This document shows positions 1-8,631 of a DNA stretch of 64,000 nucleotides, piece by piece. A model generated the notes under the pieces. It ran no database searches. It was not told where the DNA came from and saw only the letters and a list, made by a program, of their open reading frames with translations. The position numbers were made by a program, and so were the translations under genes. This DNA is from Acetobacter lovaniensis (GTDB taxonomy: Bacteria; Pseudomonadota; Alphaproteobacteria; Acetobacterales; Acetobacteraceae), in assembly GCF_014207635.1 (NCBI RefSeq), contig NZ_JACHIE010000008.1, positions 62,001 through 126,000 on the forward strand, given 5' to 3'. Numbering within the stretch: position 1 is the stretch's first letter; each line of letters begins with the position of its first letter.

Positions 1-363
1 CAGCCCCAGAATACCATTGCTGCTCGCCCGTTCCCGCGCGTAGGAGGCATTGGCCTCCATGTGGGGAAGTTGGGCAGCACTGGCAATGCGCCGCTCCGCC
101 CGGCTCTGCATCAACCGCAGACTGGCAGCCTGCAGGTCCAGATTGGACGCAGCAACCTCCCGCTCCAGCCGTGACAGAACCGGATCATGGAAGAGGGTCC
201 ACCAGGCAGGATCGGTTGAGGCCGTGCTGATCCGGCTTTGCGCGGGAGGCTGTGTCGCCCGCCATGTCGCGGGCGCACTGACCTGAGGTTTATGATAATC
301 CGGCCCTACAGTGCAGCCCGCAAGGGCGAGGAATGAAAGGCCGGTAAGGAGCAGGTGCTTCAT
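1..363 (-). CDS. Outer membrane efflux lipoprotein, NodT family (3' end outside window)
   Basis: The reverse strand from an ATG at 363 is open to the window edge, giving the first 121 residues. They begin with a lipoprotein signal peptide ending in LALAGC, followed by TVGPDYHKP, the typical start of NodT/OprM-type outer membrane factors, and later WWTLFHDPVLSRLE, also typical of the family. The protein should be lipidated and form the outer membrane channel of a tripartite pump. It starts 4 bp after the stop of the membrane fusion gene and is the third gene of the efflux operon. The C-terminal three quarters lie outside the window, so completeness cannot be judged. Confidence 0.9.
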   Translation of the reverse strand, partial: MKHLLLTGLSFLALAGCTVGPDYHKPQVSAPATWRATQPPAQSRISTASTDPAWWTLFHDPVLSRLEREVAASNLDLQAASLRLMQSRAERRIASAAQLPHMEANASYARERASSNGILGL

Positions 364-367
364 GCCG

Positions 368-1444
368 TTACTGCCAGATATAGCGTGCATCATGGGCATG
401 CGACCCTTCGGGTTTTGAGGCTGTGTCAATATTCACTTCCACCGACATACCAACCCTGACCTTAGCCGCCATGGGCTGGTCAGGGTCAAATGTCAGCTTG
501 ACCGGAATACGCTGGACGACCTTGGTAAAGTTACCGGTGGCGTTATCTGGCTGAATGGGGGCAAAAGCCACGCCAGTGGCAGGGGCCAGTGAATCCACAT
601 GGGCCTTGAGTGGCTGACCGGGGAACGTATCCACCCAGACAGTTGCCCGCTGGCCTGCCTGAACGTTGGTGAGTTGCGTTTCCTGAAAATTGGCAAGCAC
701 ATAAGCTGACTGCGTGGGCACCACCGCCAGAATACCCGTGCCCGGATGGACATAGGCCCCAACGCGCACACCACGCTCACCCACAACCCCGTCCACCGGT
801 GCTGGAATGGAGCAATAGGACAGGTTGAGCTCCGCCTGTTTGGCGGCCCCTTGCGCGTGCAGCAGAACGCCTCTGGCATGTTCAAGCTGCGCCTGAAGCA
901 CCGCAACCTGACGTACTGCGGCATCTACCCCCGCCTGGTCGCGGGTCATGGCTGCCAGTGCTTCTTTTTCATGCGCTTCGGAAGACTGCTTCTGCTCAAT
1001 GGTACCGGCCCCGCCGGATGAGAGGTTGCGGTAGCGTGTGGTGTTCTGGCGTGCGAACATCAGGTCAGCCTGATCTGCCAGAACAGCCGCACGGGCCTGT
1101 GCTATAAGGGCGTCCTGACGGCTCAGTTCCGCACTCAGGTTTGCAACATCTCCTTCAGCCGCCGCCACATTGCCTTTGGCAACGTCCAGGGCTGCGCGGT
1201 AGTCATCATCCTCAATATGGGCCAGTTCCTCACCTGCACGCACACGCTCGTTGTCCTGAGCAATAACGCGGTCTATGCGGCCCGCGACCTTGGGAGCTAC
1301 GGTTGTAAAATCGGCCGTAACATACGCATCATTTGTGTACTGGTTGACACCATCCCCATTAACCAGATGTGCGCCGCCCCATGCGGCAAGGGCAAGGACG
1401 CCAGCGGCACATCCGGCATAAAGCAGAGGTTTTTTGTAAATCAT
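368..1444 (-). CDS. HlyD/EmrA-family membrane fusion protein
   Basis: A 358-residue periplasmic adaptor. After the short cytoplasmic start MIYKKPLLY there is one membrane anchor, then an N-terminal lipoyl half (VTADFTTVAPKVAGRI), a long alanine/glutamine-rich coiled-coil hairpin, a second lipoyl half (LSYCSIPAPVDGVVGERGV) and beta-barrel segments, the usual EmrA order. The open frame extends 26 codons further upstream, but that would overlap the MFS gene, so I chose the ATG at 1444, 16 bp after the MFS stop. With the MFS gene and the NodT lipoprotein it should export drugs or toxic acids across both membranes. Confidence 0.9.
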   Translation of the reverse strand: MIYKKPLLYAGCAAGVLALAAWGGAHLVNGDGVNQYTNDAYVTADFTTVAPKVAGRIDRVIAQDNERVRAGEELAHIEDDDYRAALDVAKGNVAAAEGDVANLSAELSRQDALIAQARAAVLADQADLMFARQNTTRYRNLSSGGAGTIEQKQSSEAHEKEALAAMTRDQAGVDAAVRQVAVLQAQLEHARGVLLHAQGAAKQAELNLSYCSIPAPVDGVVGERGVRVGAYVHPGTGILAVVPTQSAYVLANFQETQLTNVQAGQRATVWVDTFPGQPLKAHVDSLAPATGVAFAPIQPDNATGNFTKVVQRIPVKLTFDPDQPMAAKVRVGMSVEVNIDTASKPEGSHAHDARYIWQ

Positions 1445-1460
1445 GATCTGTTGTTCCGGT

Positions 1461-3098
1461 TTAATGAGCAGGAGTATTGGGGGCAGGTGCGCGCGGCGGA
1501 TACACGCGATGCGGCAGAACAAGATTCATGGCGGCATAACCGAGACAGACCCAGATCAGCACGTAGTACAGATCGGTCAGTGCAAGAACCAGCGACTGCT
1601 CATGCACAAAGGTGTGGAAAACCTGCAATCCATTCCACGCAACATGCGCACCATCGACTGATGTGCCACCAAGCTGCTGGTCAATTGGATTAGCCATACC
1701 CTGTAGCGCCAGTTGCTGTGTGCCGTGGTGATCGAGCAGCATGGTAGAATGGTATTGCTCGCGTCTGCGGGTAGCGGTTGAAAAAATGGCAAAAGCGACC
1801 GCACTGGCCAACCCTTTGAGCATGTTCACCATACCGGAAATAAATGGCCCATCTGCGGGCCCCATAGCCATTGTCGCCAGCATAAGGGTGGGGATAACGG
1901 TCATAGGCTGGCCAAATACCTGAAGGATCTGAAGCGGGTAAAAATTATCCCGCACCCAGTCCACCGTCAGCCACGTGCCTAACCAGGCGGAAACGGCAAG
2001 ACACACCATGCCGCCCGCCAGTACGAAGCGGCAGTCCACCTTGCGGTTATTGCATATCCAGGCGATCAGGGGCAGCATGATCAACTGCGGCAAAGCCACA
2101 ACCAGAGATACCGGCACCATTTGTATCGGCCTGTAACCCCGCACGGATTGCAGGTACGCCGCCGGTATTTCCGCCATAATGGAGCAAATGGCCAGAATAC
2201 CCACCAGCGACAGCAGGGATGCCTGGATATTGCGCGAACGCCAGTACTGAATTCTAAAATACGGGCTGGGATGAAACGCCTCATTGATCACAAAAACAAT
2301 AAATGCCGCCCCTCCCCAGAAGGTAAGATTGGTAATGATGGGGGAACGGAACCAGTCAAGCCTGTCCCCCTGATACAGCACGATCACCAGAGAGCAGATG
2401 GATGGCAGCCCGACCAGAATGCCCAGCCAGTTGAACTTCTCAAACCGTTCAAAATGCATTGGATCACGCGGCAGGCCATAGGCCATCATGGCGATGGCAA
2501 GGGCTGCTGTGGGTATGACCTCCCAGTACAGCCAGTGCCAGCCAACATGCTCAAACCAGAATGCTTCCAGCGGCAGGCCAAGATTAGGGCCAAAAGTGGC
2601 ACTCATGGCGTAGCCTCCAATGCCAAACACACGGAGCTGCGGTGGCAGGTATTTCAGCATCACGGTCATGAGCACCGGCGGCAGACACCCGCCCGATAGC
2701 CCCTGAAACGCCCGAAGAATACAAAGCGATGTAACGTCCGGCATAAAGGGTGCCGGAATGGACAGCAGCGCCAGAACCGCGGTCACGAAAATGGAAAACC
2801 GGTAGATCGAGAACGTCGTGTAAAACCAGGGGGTAAACGCCATGGCTGCGATGTTGAACGCTTCGTAAATGGCGATAAGCCACGTCCCTTCGTCATGACC
2901 AATATGCATGGCCCCACGAATGTCGGACAGGCCAATGTCGGTCACGTGCTCATTAAAACCTGCGACATGCACGGCAAGCAGCATGCCCAGACACCCGATA
3001 ACGGTGCGCAGGCCAAATGGCGGAATATAGGAAAACTGCGGTGGTGACGCATGGATTACAGACGCACCAGCCGCTGGTGCAGGAGCGGCATTTGTCAT
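1461..3098 (-). CDS. DHA2-family MFS multidrug transporter (EmrB-like)
   Basis: A 545-residue hydrophobic protein with about 14 membrane segments, the DHA2 size and topology. The N-terminal half has the pattern GTWLIAIYEAFNIAAMAFTPWF and later RAFQGLSGGCLPPVL, matching EmrB-type drug:proton antiporters. It is the first gene of the minus-strand operon followed by the EmrA-like adaptor and the NodT lipoprotein. A LysR gene lies divergently 119 bp away and probably controls it. The substrate cannot be told from the sequence. The C-terminus is short and hydrophilic (PRAPAPNTPAH). Confidence 0.92.
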   Translation of the reverse strand: MTNAAPAPAAGASVIHASPPQFSYIPPFGLRTVIGCLGMLLAVHVAGFNEHVTDIGLSDIRGAMHIGHDEGTWLIAIYEAFNIAAMAFTPWFYTTFSIYRFSIFVTAVLALLSIPAPFMPDVTSLCILRAFQGLSGGCLPPVLMTVMLKYLPPQLRVFGIGGYAMSATFGPNLGLPLEAFWFEHVGWHWLYWEVIPTAALAIAMMAYGLPRDPMHFERFEKFNWLGILVGLPSICSLVIVLYQGDRLDWFRSPIITNLTFWGGAAFIVFVINEAFHPSPYFRIQYWRSRNIQASLLSLVGILAICSIMAEIPAAYLQSVRGYRPIQMVPVSLVVALPQLIMLPLIAWICNNRKVDCRFVLAGGMVCLAVSAWLGTWLTVDWVRDNFYPLQILQVFGQPMTVIPTLMLATMAMGPADGPFISGMVNMLKGLASAVAFAIFSTATRRREQYHSTMLLDHHGTQQLALQGMANPIDQQLGGTSVDGAHVAWNGLQVFHTFVHEQSLVLALTDLYYVLIWVCLGYAAMNLVLPHRVYPPRAPAPNTPAH

Positions 3099-3217
3099 GC
3101 CTCACATGTTCCCGATCAGAATGCCAGAAACAACCCCCATTCATAGCAACTGACGATTCCACTTTTCGGAATAATAAATTGTGGTGCCTGCGCCAGATAA
3201 CGTTTATTTTCGTAGCC

Positions 3218-4138
3218 ATGAGAGGCTACGACCTAGATCTGCTGCGCTTCCTTCAGGTTCTGATAGAAGAGGAAAGCGTCTCGCTGGCGGCAAGGCGGCT
3301 GAAGGTAAGCGAGCCAGCCATGAGCCGCCATCTGGCCAAATTGCGCGCGGTCTTTGCTGACCCCATTCTGGTGCAGTCCGGCCGTAGCATGAGCGCCTCT
3401 GCCTTTGCCGCAGGCATTCTGGACCGGGTGCAGGAACTTGTTCGGGCGGCAGACAGCCTGATAGAAACACGCGCGCTGGCCAATCTGGCCAACATGGCGC
3501 CTACCTTTACCATCCGCGCGAATGATCTGGTTGTGGCCTCCCTCGCCCTGCCACTCCTGCAGGCCCTGAAAAAAGAATGCCCACGCTGCGAACTGGTCTG
3601 GGCGCCAGAGATTGATGACCCGGCTTCCGACCCGCTACGCAATGGTCGCGTTGACCTCTATATTGGCGCAACAGATGTGATGAAGCCCGAAATCAGGCGC
3701 CAGACCCTGTTCCGTGACCATATGCGGGGCGTTGTACGTCGCGACCACCCTATTCTGGCAAAGCCTGTTACCCCCCAGAGCATGGTGCTTTACGATTATA
3801 TCAGCGTTTCCCGCCGTGGCCGTGCTCAAGGCCCGATTGACTGGATTTTACGCAACCAGTTCGGGCTGACGCGGCGTATCGCCATGGTGGTGCCCAATTA
3901 CCATTGCATGGTGGAAAGCGTGAAGGAGTCTGACCTTATTCTTCCACTACCGGGTATTGTTGTGGAACATATTTCGATCAAGGCACTAAAACTGGCAACT
4001 TTTGAGTTTCCGTTATCCCTGCCCAGCATTGATGTTTTTCAGGCATGGCACCCACGGCGGGACACGGACCCCGTGCATCGTTGGATGCGCGAAACCCTTT
4101 TCCGCGTTTCACGGCAGGTTCTGGGGTCTTACACATAA
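3218..4138 (+). CDS. LysR-family transcriptional regulator (NodD/NahR-like)
   Basis: A 306-residue regulator. Residues 1-60 form the winged helix-turn-helix (LDLLRFLQVLIEEESVSLAA, then RRLKVSEPAMSRHLAKLR) and the remainder is a two-lobed substrate-binding domain. The frame is open further upstream to 3017, but that extension is anti-sense to the MFS start and has no helix-turn-helix relation, so the ATG at 3218 is preferred. It is divergent from the efflux operon across 119 bp, the normal arrangement for a LysR regulator and its target. It ends 14 bp before the stop of a convergent second LysR gene. Confidence 0.9.
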   Translation: MRGYDLDLLRFLQVLIEEESVSLAARRLKVSEPAMSRHLAKLRAVFADPILVQSGRSMSASAFAAGILDRVQELVRAADSLIETRALANLANMAPTFTIRANDLVVASLALPLLQALKKECPRCELVWAPEIDDPASDPLRNGRVDLYIGATDVMKPEIRRQTLFRDHMRGVVRRDHPILAKPVTPQSMVLYDYISVSRRGRAQGPIDWILRNQFGLTRRIAMVVPNYHCMVESVKESDLILPLPGIVVEHISIKALKLATFEFPLSLPSIDVFQAWHPRRDTDPVHRWMRETLFRVSRQVLGSYT

Positions 4139-4151
4139 TAATCAGACGGTT

Positions 4152-5063
4152 TTACAAAAAACCTGCTGTGCGGATATAGGGTCGCAGATCACTCAAAAAA
4201 GCCTTAACACTTGCGCGCGTGTGCTGCCGCGTTGGCAGAACAGCGTACAGGTCAATTTTTTCGCCCTGCAGGTCTGGTAAAATACGCACCAGTTTTCCTT
4301 CTTCAAGGTCCTGATAAACGTCGCAGAGCAGCTTATAGGCAATGCCCTGCCCCGAGAGCGCCCAGTCGTGAATAATCTCGGCGTTGGTGGTGGAAAGACG
4401 AGGTTCCACCATAACCACATCTGTTGCTGTCTCGTTCCCGATGACCCACTTGTTTAACAGAGCCATGGTTTTGTTTTTGCGCAGACATAAACAGTCGTGT
4501 CTGGAAATATCACGCGGGTGCGTTGGCATAGAATGGCGCGCAATATAGGCAGGGGATGCACACAGCACCCGCATTGTGGAAGCAAGGCGGGTTACCACCG
4601 CCCCCGGTGTTTCTGGCAGACCAAGACGGAGCACCACGTCCAGATAATCGTTAAAGTCATAGTTCCCTTCAGGAGCAAGAGCCAGATTAATCATCAGGCG
4701 TGGGTGTTTGGCGCTAAAGGATTCAATAAACGGCGCGATCTGCCTGCGGCCCAGTTCCACCGGAGCACCAATGCTCAACGTGCCACGCGGCGCGTTGGTG
4801 CTGGACGATATTTCCTCTTCCAACTGGTCAATATCGGCCACAATGGTCAAGGCACGTTCGTAGTACAAACGTCCTGTCTCGCTTAGTCCAAAATGGCGGG
4901 TGTTCCGGATAACCAGCATACTGCCCAGCCGCATTTCCAGACGTGCCAGACGGCGGGATACCGCCGCAGGAGATGTGCCCAGACTGCGCGCCCCGGCGGA
5001 AAGACTGCCTGCATCCACCAGACTTATGAAAAAACGTAGGTCCCCGGTTTCGTCATAAGACAC
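4152..5063 (-). CDS. LysR-family transcriptional regulator
   Basis: A 303-residue protein with the LysR helix-turn-helix at residues 8-66 (FFISLVDAGSLSAGARSLGT, then SPAAVSRRLARLEMRLG) and an effector-binding domain of the DsdC/CrgA-like group (APVELGRRQIAPFIESF). It is divergent from the lipocalin-like gene at 5262 with a 198-bp intergenic space, making that gene a likely target. It converges on the other LysR gene; the two share little sequence, so this is not a recent duplication. Confidence 0.9.
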   Translation of the reverse strand: MSYDETGDLRFFISLVDAGSLSAGARSLGTSPAAVSRRLARLEMRLGSMLVIRNTRHFGLSETGRLYYERALTIVADIDQLEEEISSSTNAPRGTLSIGAPVELGRRQIAPFIESFSAKHPRLMINLALAPEGNYDFNDYLDVVLRLGLPETPGAVVTRLASTMRVLCASPAYIARHSMPTHPRDISRHDCLCLRKNKTMALLNKWVIGNETATDVVMVEPRLSTTNAEIIHDWALSGQGIAYKLLCDVYQDLEEGKLVRILPDLQGEKIDLYAVLPTRQHTRASVKAFLSDLRPYIRTAGFL

Positions 5064-5212
5064 GGTGTCTGCTCCTTTGATAACACGCTCTGGTCGCCCA
5101 GCTTTGCGTTTAGCGTAATATTATTTTTCCTTAATTGTCACTACCGAAGATGTGAAAGGAGAGGCATATTGAGCCAAGAACATCATGGTAAAGCGCAAAA
5201 CATCCTTTGCCT

Positions 5213-5234
5213 ATCTGTCAAAACACGGACAGAT
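5213..5234. promoter_or_regulatory. Inverted repeat upstream of lipocalin-like gene, candidate operator
   Basis: ATCTGTC, an 8-base spacer, then GACAGAT form a perfect 7-bp dyad ending 27 bases before the lipocalin-like start codon, inside the space between divergent LysR and lipocalin-like genes. This placement would suit a regulator site, but no family-specific consensus is matched. Confidence 0.3.
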
Positions 5235-5261
5235 GATACGAACTAGCAACGGAATGAGACA

Positions 5262-5759
5262 ATGCCAATGCAAGCGACCGCCGAGCGGATCAAGGAAGAT
5301 TATAACGACCCTGCCTTATCGCCCGAAGACATCCTGAGACAGAACCTTATCGGCACATGGGAACTCGTGTCTTACAAGGTGGAAGAGAAAGAAACCGGCA
5401 ACTTTATCAACGCAATGGGGCCAGCGCCCCGCGGCCGTGTTGTCTTTACCCCCGATGGCTGGGTCGCTTTTAACCTGGAAGGCAGTAACCGCCTTGCCGC
5501 AACAACAGATGCCGACCGCTCCCAGTTGATGAAAACACTGGTAGCCTATATCGGGCGCTACCGTGTTGAAGGTGACCAGTGGATTACCAGCGTGCAGACC
5601 GCATGGGCACCAGAATGGGTTGGTACCGAACAGCGTAGAACAGTCACCCTTGACGGTGATTACGCGGATGTTGTTACCCCATGGCGTAAAATGCCCAACT
5701 GGGCGGCCGGGCGGCTGTCGCGCAGCATTATCCGCTTCCGCCGGGCAGGCACGGCATAA
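5262..5759 (+). CDS. Lipocalin-like domain protein
   Basis: A 165-residue cytoplasmic-looking protein without a signal peptide. The core LIGTWELVSYKVEEKETG, then GRVVFTPDGWVAFNL and YIGRYRVEGDQWI, follows the lipocalin-like (Lipocalin_5) pattern, in which a GxWxLVS strand opens a small beta-barrel and the C-terminus ends in an arginine-rich strand (RLSRSIIRFRR). Members often sit beside hydrolases or regulators and bind small hydrophobic ligands; the ligand is unknown here. GGAATGAG lies just before the ATG. A convergent terminator hairpin follows 22 bp after the stop. Confidence 0.8.
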   Translation: MPMQATAERIKEDYNDPALSPEDILRQNLIGTWELVSYKVEEKETGNFINAMGPAPRGRVVFTPDGWVAFNLEGSNRLAATTDADRSQLMKTLVAYIGRYRVEGDQWITSVQTAWAPEWVGTEQRRTVTLDGDYADVVTPWRKMPNWAAGRLSRSIIRFRRAGTA

Positions 5760-5781
5760 TGCCGCCACGTAGAGCACTGTG

Positions 5782-5818
5782 CATGCAAACCATGCGTTAG
5801 CAAAGCATGGTTTGCATG
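5782..5818. terminator. Bidirectional terminator hairpin
   Basis: CATGCAAACCATGC and GCATGGTTTGCATG form a perfect 14-bp stem around a 9-base loop. It lies between the convergent lipocalin-like and ribonucleotide reductase genes, so it can serve both strands. No long T-run follows on either side. Confidence 0.75.
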
Positions 5819-5834
5819 TGGCAGCTTGACCCGG

Positions 5835-8249
5835 TCAGACCGGGCATGCGCCACTTGCACATTGCAGATGGGCCCAGTCCACAACCTCCTGCACTTTTTC
5901 GTCCGCAATTCCTGCGGTAATGGCTGCAAAACGACCTGCGGAAACTTCCTCTTCCGGCAGATATTCGTAGCCAAGGTCTGAATCCGCACGGCTTGGCAGC
6001 ACAGCACAGCACCTGACCCCCGGCTGGTACGTGGCGACCATGGCACGAAAATTTTCCAGATCATGACGATCCGTATAAATTTTGAGCGTGTAGGAAACCT
6101 GATTCCCCTGCTCTGCACCAATCCAGTATTTTTCCAAAAGTTCCAGCCAGCGAAACTGCTCCTCCGGCGTGGCTTCCGGCGCCGTCAGAACCCGCTCTCC
6201 CATACCCAGCCGCTGGATCAGGGGCACCGTTGGAAATCCGACAATGCTCATACCGGGAAAACTCCGTAACGACCGAACAGGGTAGCCTTTTGCCTCGTAG
6301 GTAGACAAAAGCGGGTCCGTACCGTTTTCCCATACACCATCTTCACGCCGCACGCCTTTAAACTGTACCCAGCGCAAATACTGCCGTCTGGCAGGCAGGT
6401 GTGCCCCTTCGGTCAGGCCGAACAGCTTGGAAGTTGTTCCTGCGGGTTTGACCGTGGTGACCGTAACCGGGCGTTCCGCGCCCATATCCTGCGCATAAGC
6501 GTTGGCCTCTGCTTTGGCGATGCAGGAAAGCTGGTGCACAGTCTTCCAAAAAGATGCTGCCCGTTTTTCGTCCAGCATATCCTTGAAGCCAAGGCCAAAC
6601 CGCAGCCATGCCCATTCATGTAGCCCGGTGGGGCCAATGCCTATGCGGTTTGTTCTGGCCACTTCCTGCGCATACAATGCATCCATCCGGTTTGCCCGCA
6701 GCAGAAAACGAACGCCCAGCCGTACGGAATCCCTTACCCGTGCGTCCCACGCCTGTTCCAGTTCAAGCGGAAGTTCGCCCGGAGTAACGTCCTCCAGAGG
6801 CACAGGACATGCCAGCAGCGGTGCAAAATCCCCGATAACGCAATAGCCACCAGTTACGTGAAGCGTTATTTCACCACACGGATTGGTCGTAACCGGAAAA
6901 TGCGCCTTAGCCGCGCAACCAGCCAGCTCCGCCAATAATGCCGCGGCATGCGTTGCCTGATAGCGGGACGAGCGGAAGTCCCTGCCATCCGCATACACGG
7001 GTTTACGACGCGCACTGCCAGTACGATTATCTTCCTGCTTGTCGCCGTTAATGAAACCGGGCTCACCGTTAATCCAAGCGCAACGGGTTGCTTCCGCAAA
7101 CACCGCTCTTGCATGCTCTGCAAGCGGTCCCACCTGCGCTGGATCATTTACACACTGCCAGAATTCCTGATCCACCATGACCGAATGGTTGGCTGTCCAT
7201 AACCCCCCTTCCTCCTTGGCGCGAATAAAACGGAGGACTTCCGTATCCCGCCAGGATTTGGTGGCCATGCGCGCAGCACGGCGAGCACCACCGACCTGCA
7301 CCTCAACAGACAGGTAGTGGTCCACACGTAACGCCTGCTCCCATTTGGGCATGCCGTTGCTACGTGCGGGTTCAATCACATGGACGCGCACATTCAACAG
7401 CCCACGCAGGAGCGAGATCGGACCAGAGGCGGGCCGCCCCTGCATACCGGCAATAGGGCTTCCCGCGCAGCGAATGCGGCTGAAATCCAGCACCAGAGGA
7501 CGCCCCTGCGCGCCCTGAAAGGCCATAGCCTCGATCATTTCAACCGCTTTGGCCCATCCTTCACGGCTATCTTCTATAACATGCACAAGGGCATCGGGCT
7601 GTTCTGGCATGGAGGTGTGAACAAACTGGTTTAAAAAACTGCTAACCTGCGCTTCCATGTCGGCATCAAACGCATCCAGCAGTGTGCCCCAGGGCAATAT
7701 CTGCATTTCCAGACCAAAATGGAGCAACCCTGCCCGGTCATGCGGATAATCCGGATGATCATTCCCCAGCACAAAATACAGGTCGGGAGCCTGTGCCCAA
7801 TCTACAATGCAGAGTTCATCATCATACGCACGACCTACCCCCGAGCCATTCAGCAACAGGTAGAACTTGGCAAAGGAGCTGATAGCCGTTGCGCAATTGG
7901 TAAACACTTCCATATTGCGCCCGGGCTGATCCTTATCCCCGTGCTGAAGGTGCCTGCCGGATGTCAGCAACGCGCCGGTGGCAATGGCATTGCGCAGTTG
8001 CCGGGTTTCCCTCTCATCCACAGAAGCAAGCAGGCCCGTATTGCCTGCGGCTACTCTGCTGGCCACTGTCCCAAAACTTTCATGATCCGATGGCCGGAAG
8101 ACTGTTCGCCGCCCGACCGCCTCCCCCATGCCACGATCAAGCGCACGGGCCGGTGCGGGACGCAGGCCAAAAGCCTCTTCAAACGGGTAGCGCGGCGCTG
8201 CCACAGGTCGCGCGGCAAGAGTGCTCGCGTGTAAAAAATGCCCGTTCAT
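5835..8249 (-). CDS. nrdJ: Adenosylcobalamin-dependent ribonucleoside-triphosphate reductase (class II)
   Basis: An 804-residue single-chain enzyme reducing ribonucleotides to deoxyribonucleotides with coenzyme B12. All catalytic cysteines of the Lactobacillus-type monomeric enzyme are recognisable: C119 (TNCATAIS) and C470 (GGYCVIGDF) as the redox pair, C458 and E460 in NPCGEI as radical cysteine and base, and the C-terminal relay pair in CASGACPV. GEPGFINGD and TVKPAGTTSKLFGL are further family motifs. The ATG at 8249 has GGAG 8 bases upstream. It is monocistronic, divergent from the DyP-encapsulin pair. It should support dNTP supply without oxygen-dependent radical formation. I did not find a convincing cobalamin riboswitch upstream. 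Confidence 0.93.
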   Translation of the reverse strand: MNGHFLHASTLAARPVAAPRYPFEEAFGLRPAPARALDRGMGEAVGRRTVFRPSDHESFGTVASRVAAGNTGLLASVDERETRQLRNAIATGALLTSGRHLQHGDKDQPGRNMEVFTNCATAISSFAKFYLLLNGSGVGRAYDDELCIVDWAQAPDLYFVLGNDHPDYPHDRAGLLHFGLEMQILPWGTLLDAFDADMEAQVSSFLNQFVHTSMPEQPDALVHVIEDSREGWAKAVEMIEAMAFQGAQGRPLVLDFSRIRCAGSPIAGMQGRPASGPISLLRGLLNVRVHVIEPARSNGMPKWEQALRVDHYLSVEVQVGGARRAARMATKSWRDTEVLRFIRAKEEGGLWTANHSVMVDQEFWQCVNDPAQVGPLAEHARAVFAEATRCAWINGEPGFINGDKQEDNRTGSARRKPVYADGRDFRSSRYQATHAAALLAELAGCAAKAHFPVTTNPCGEITLHVTGGYCVIGDFAPLLACPVPLEDVTPGELPLELEQAWDARVRDSVRLGVRFLLRANRMDALYAQEVARTNRIGIGPTGLHEWAWLRFGLGFKDMLDEKRAASFWKTVHQLSCIAKAEANAYAQDMGAERPVTVTTVKPAGTTSKLFGLTEGAHLPARRQYLRWVQFKGVRREDGVWENGTDPLLSTYEAKGYPVRSLRSFPGMSIVGFPTVPLIQRLGMGERVLTAPEATPEEQFRWLELLEKYWIGAEQGNQVSYTLKIYTDRHDLENFRAMVATYQPGVRCCAVLPSRADSDLGYEYLPEEEVSAGRFAAITAGIADEKVQEVVDWAHLQCASGACPV

Positions 8250-8631
8250 AGATTGACTCCATCATCTCGCCTAGCCGCAGGAAGTCGGCCAAAAATCGTT
8301 CATGTTGTGTCTTGATTGGGAAGATTGCACCATATCTGGTATTTGGCACGTACAAAATTCCGCACAAAACCCCGTTGCTGCGGTAACGGCAGGATTTCCC
8401 TGAACTTCTTCCTTATTTTTTACGAATGCATCGCATTATTAATTTTAAGGCTGGGGACGCGACTCATTCCTGCAGGGCTCTTGTGACTGTCGCAGCCCCC
8501 ATCTCCCGGTGCAACGCCTGCAATGCTCCTGCCCGCAGGCATCACGCATCTTGTATCTTGCCATCCCGCCTCATGGGCTTATGCTGCTTGCCACTGTTAC
8601 CGTGTGCGTTTCTGCTAGGAGCTTGTGTCCG
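8250..8631. other. Divergent intergenic region between nrdJ and the DyP-encapsulin operon
   Basis: These 382 bases should contain both promoters. Short open frames here lack good start signals and homology. A GCAGCAACGG-containing patch on the minus strand faintly recalls part of a cobalamin riboswitch core, but the conserved B12 box is missing, so I do not call one. Confidence 0.5.
8616..8621 (+). promoter_or_regulatory. Ribosome binding site supporting a TTG start for DyP
   Basis: TAGGAG lies 10 bases before the TTG at 8632. The DyP-like reading begins just after this codon, and no in-frame ATG close to the domain has a comparable site, so this element decides the start. Confidence 0.6.

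Noticed and set aside
3017-3217. N-terminal extension of the first LysR gene
   Set aside because: It runs antisense over the MFS start and the helix-turn-helix begins right after the ATG at 3218.
8300-8620. Possible cobalamin riboswitch upstream of nrdJ or DyP
   Set aside because: Patches such as GCAGCAACGG (minus) and CCGGTGCAAC (plus) recall parts of the core, but the conserved B12 box and ordered stems are absent on both strands. A covariance-model search would decide.
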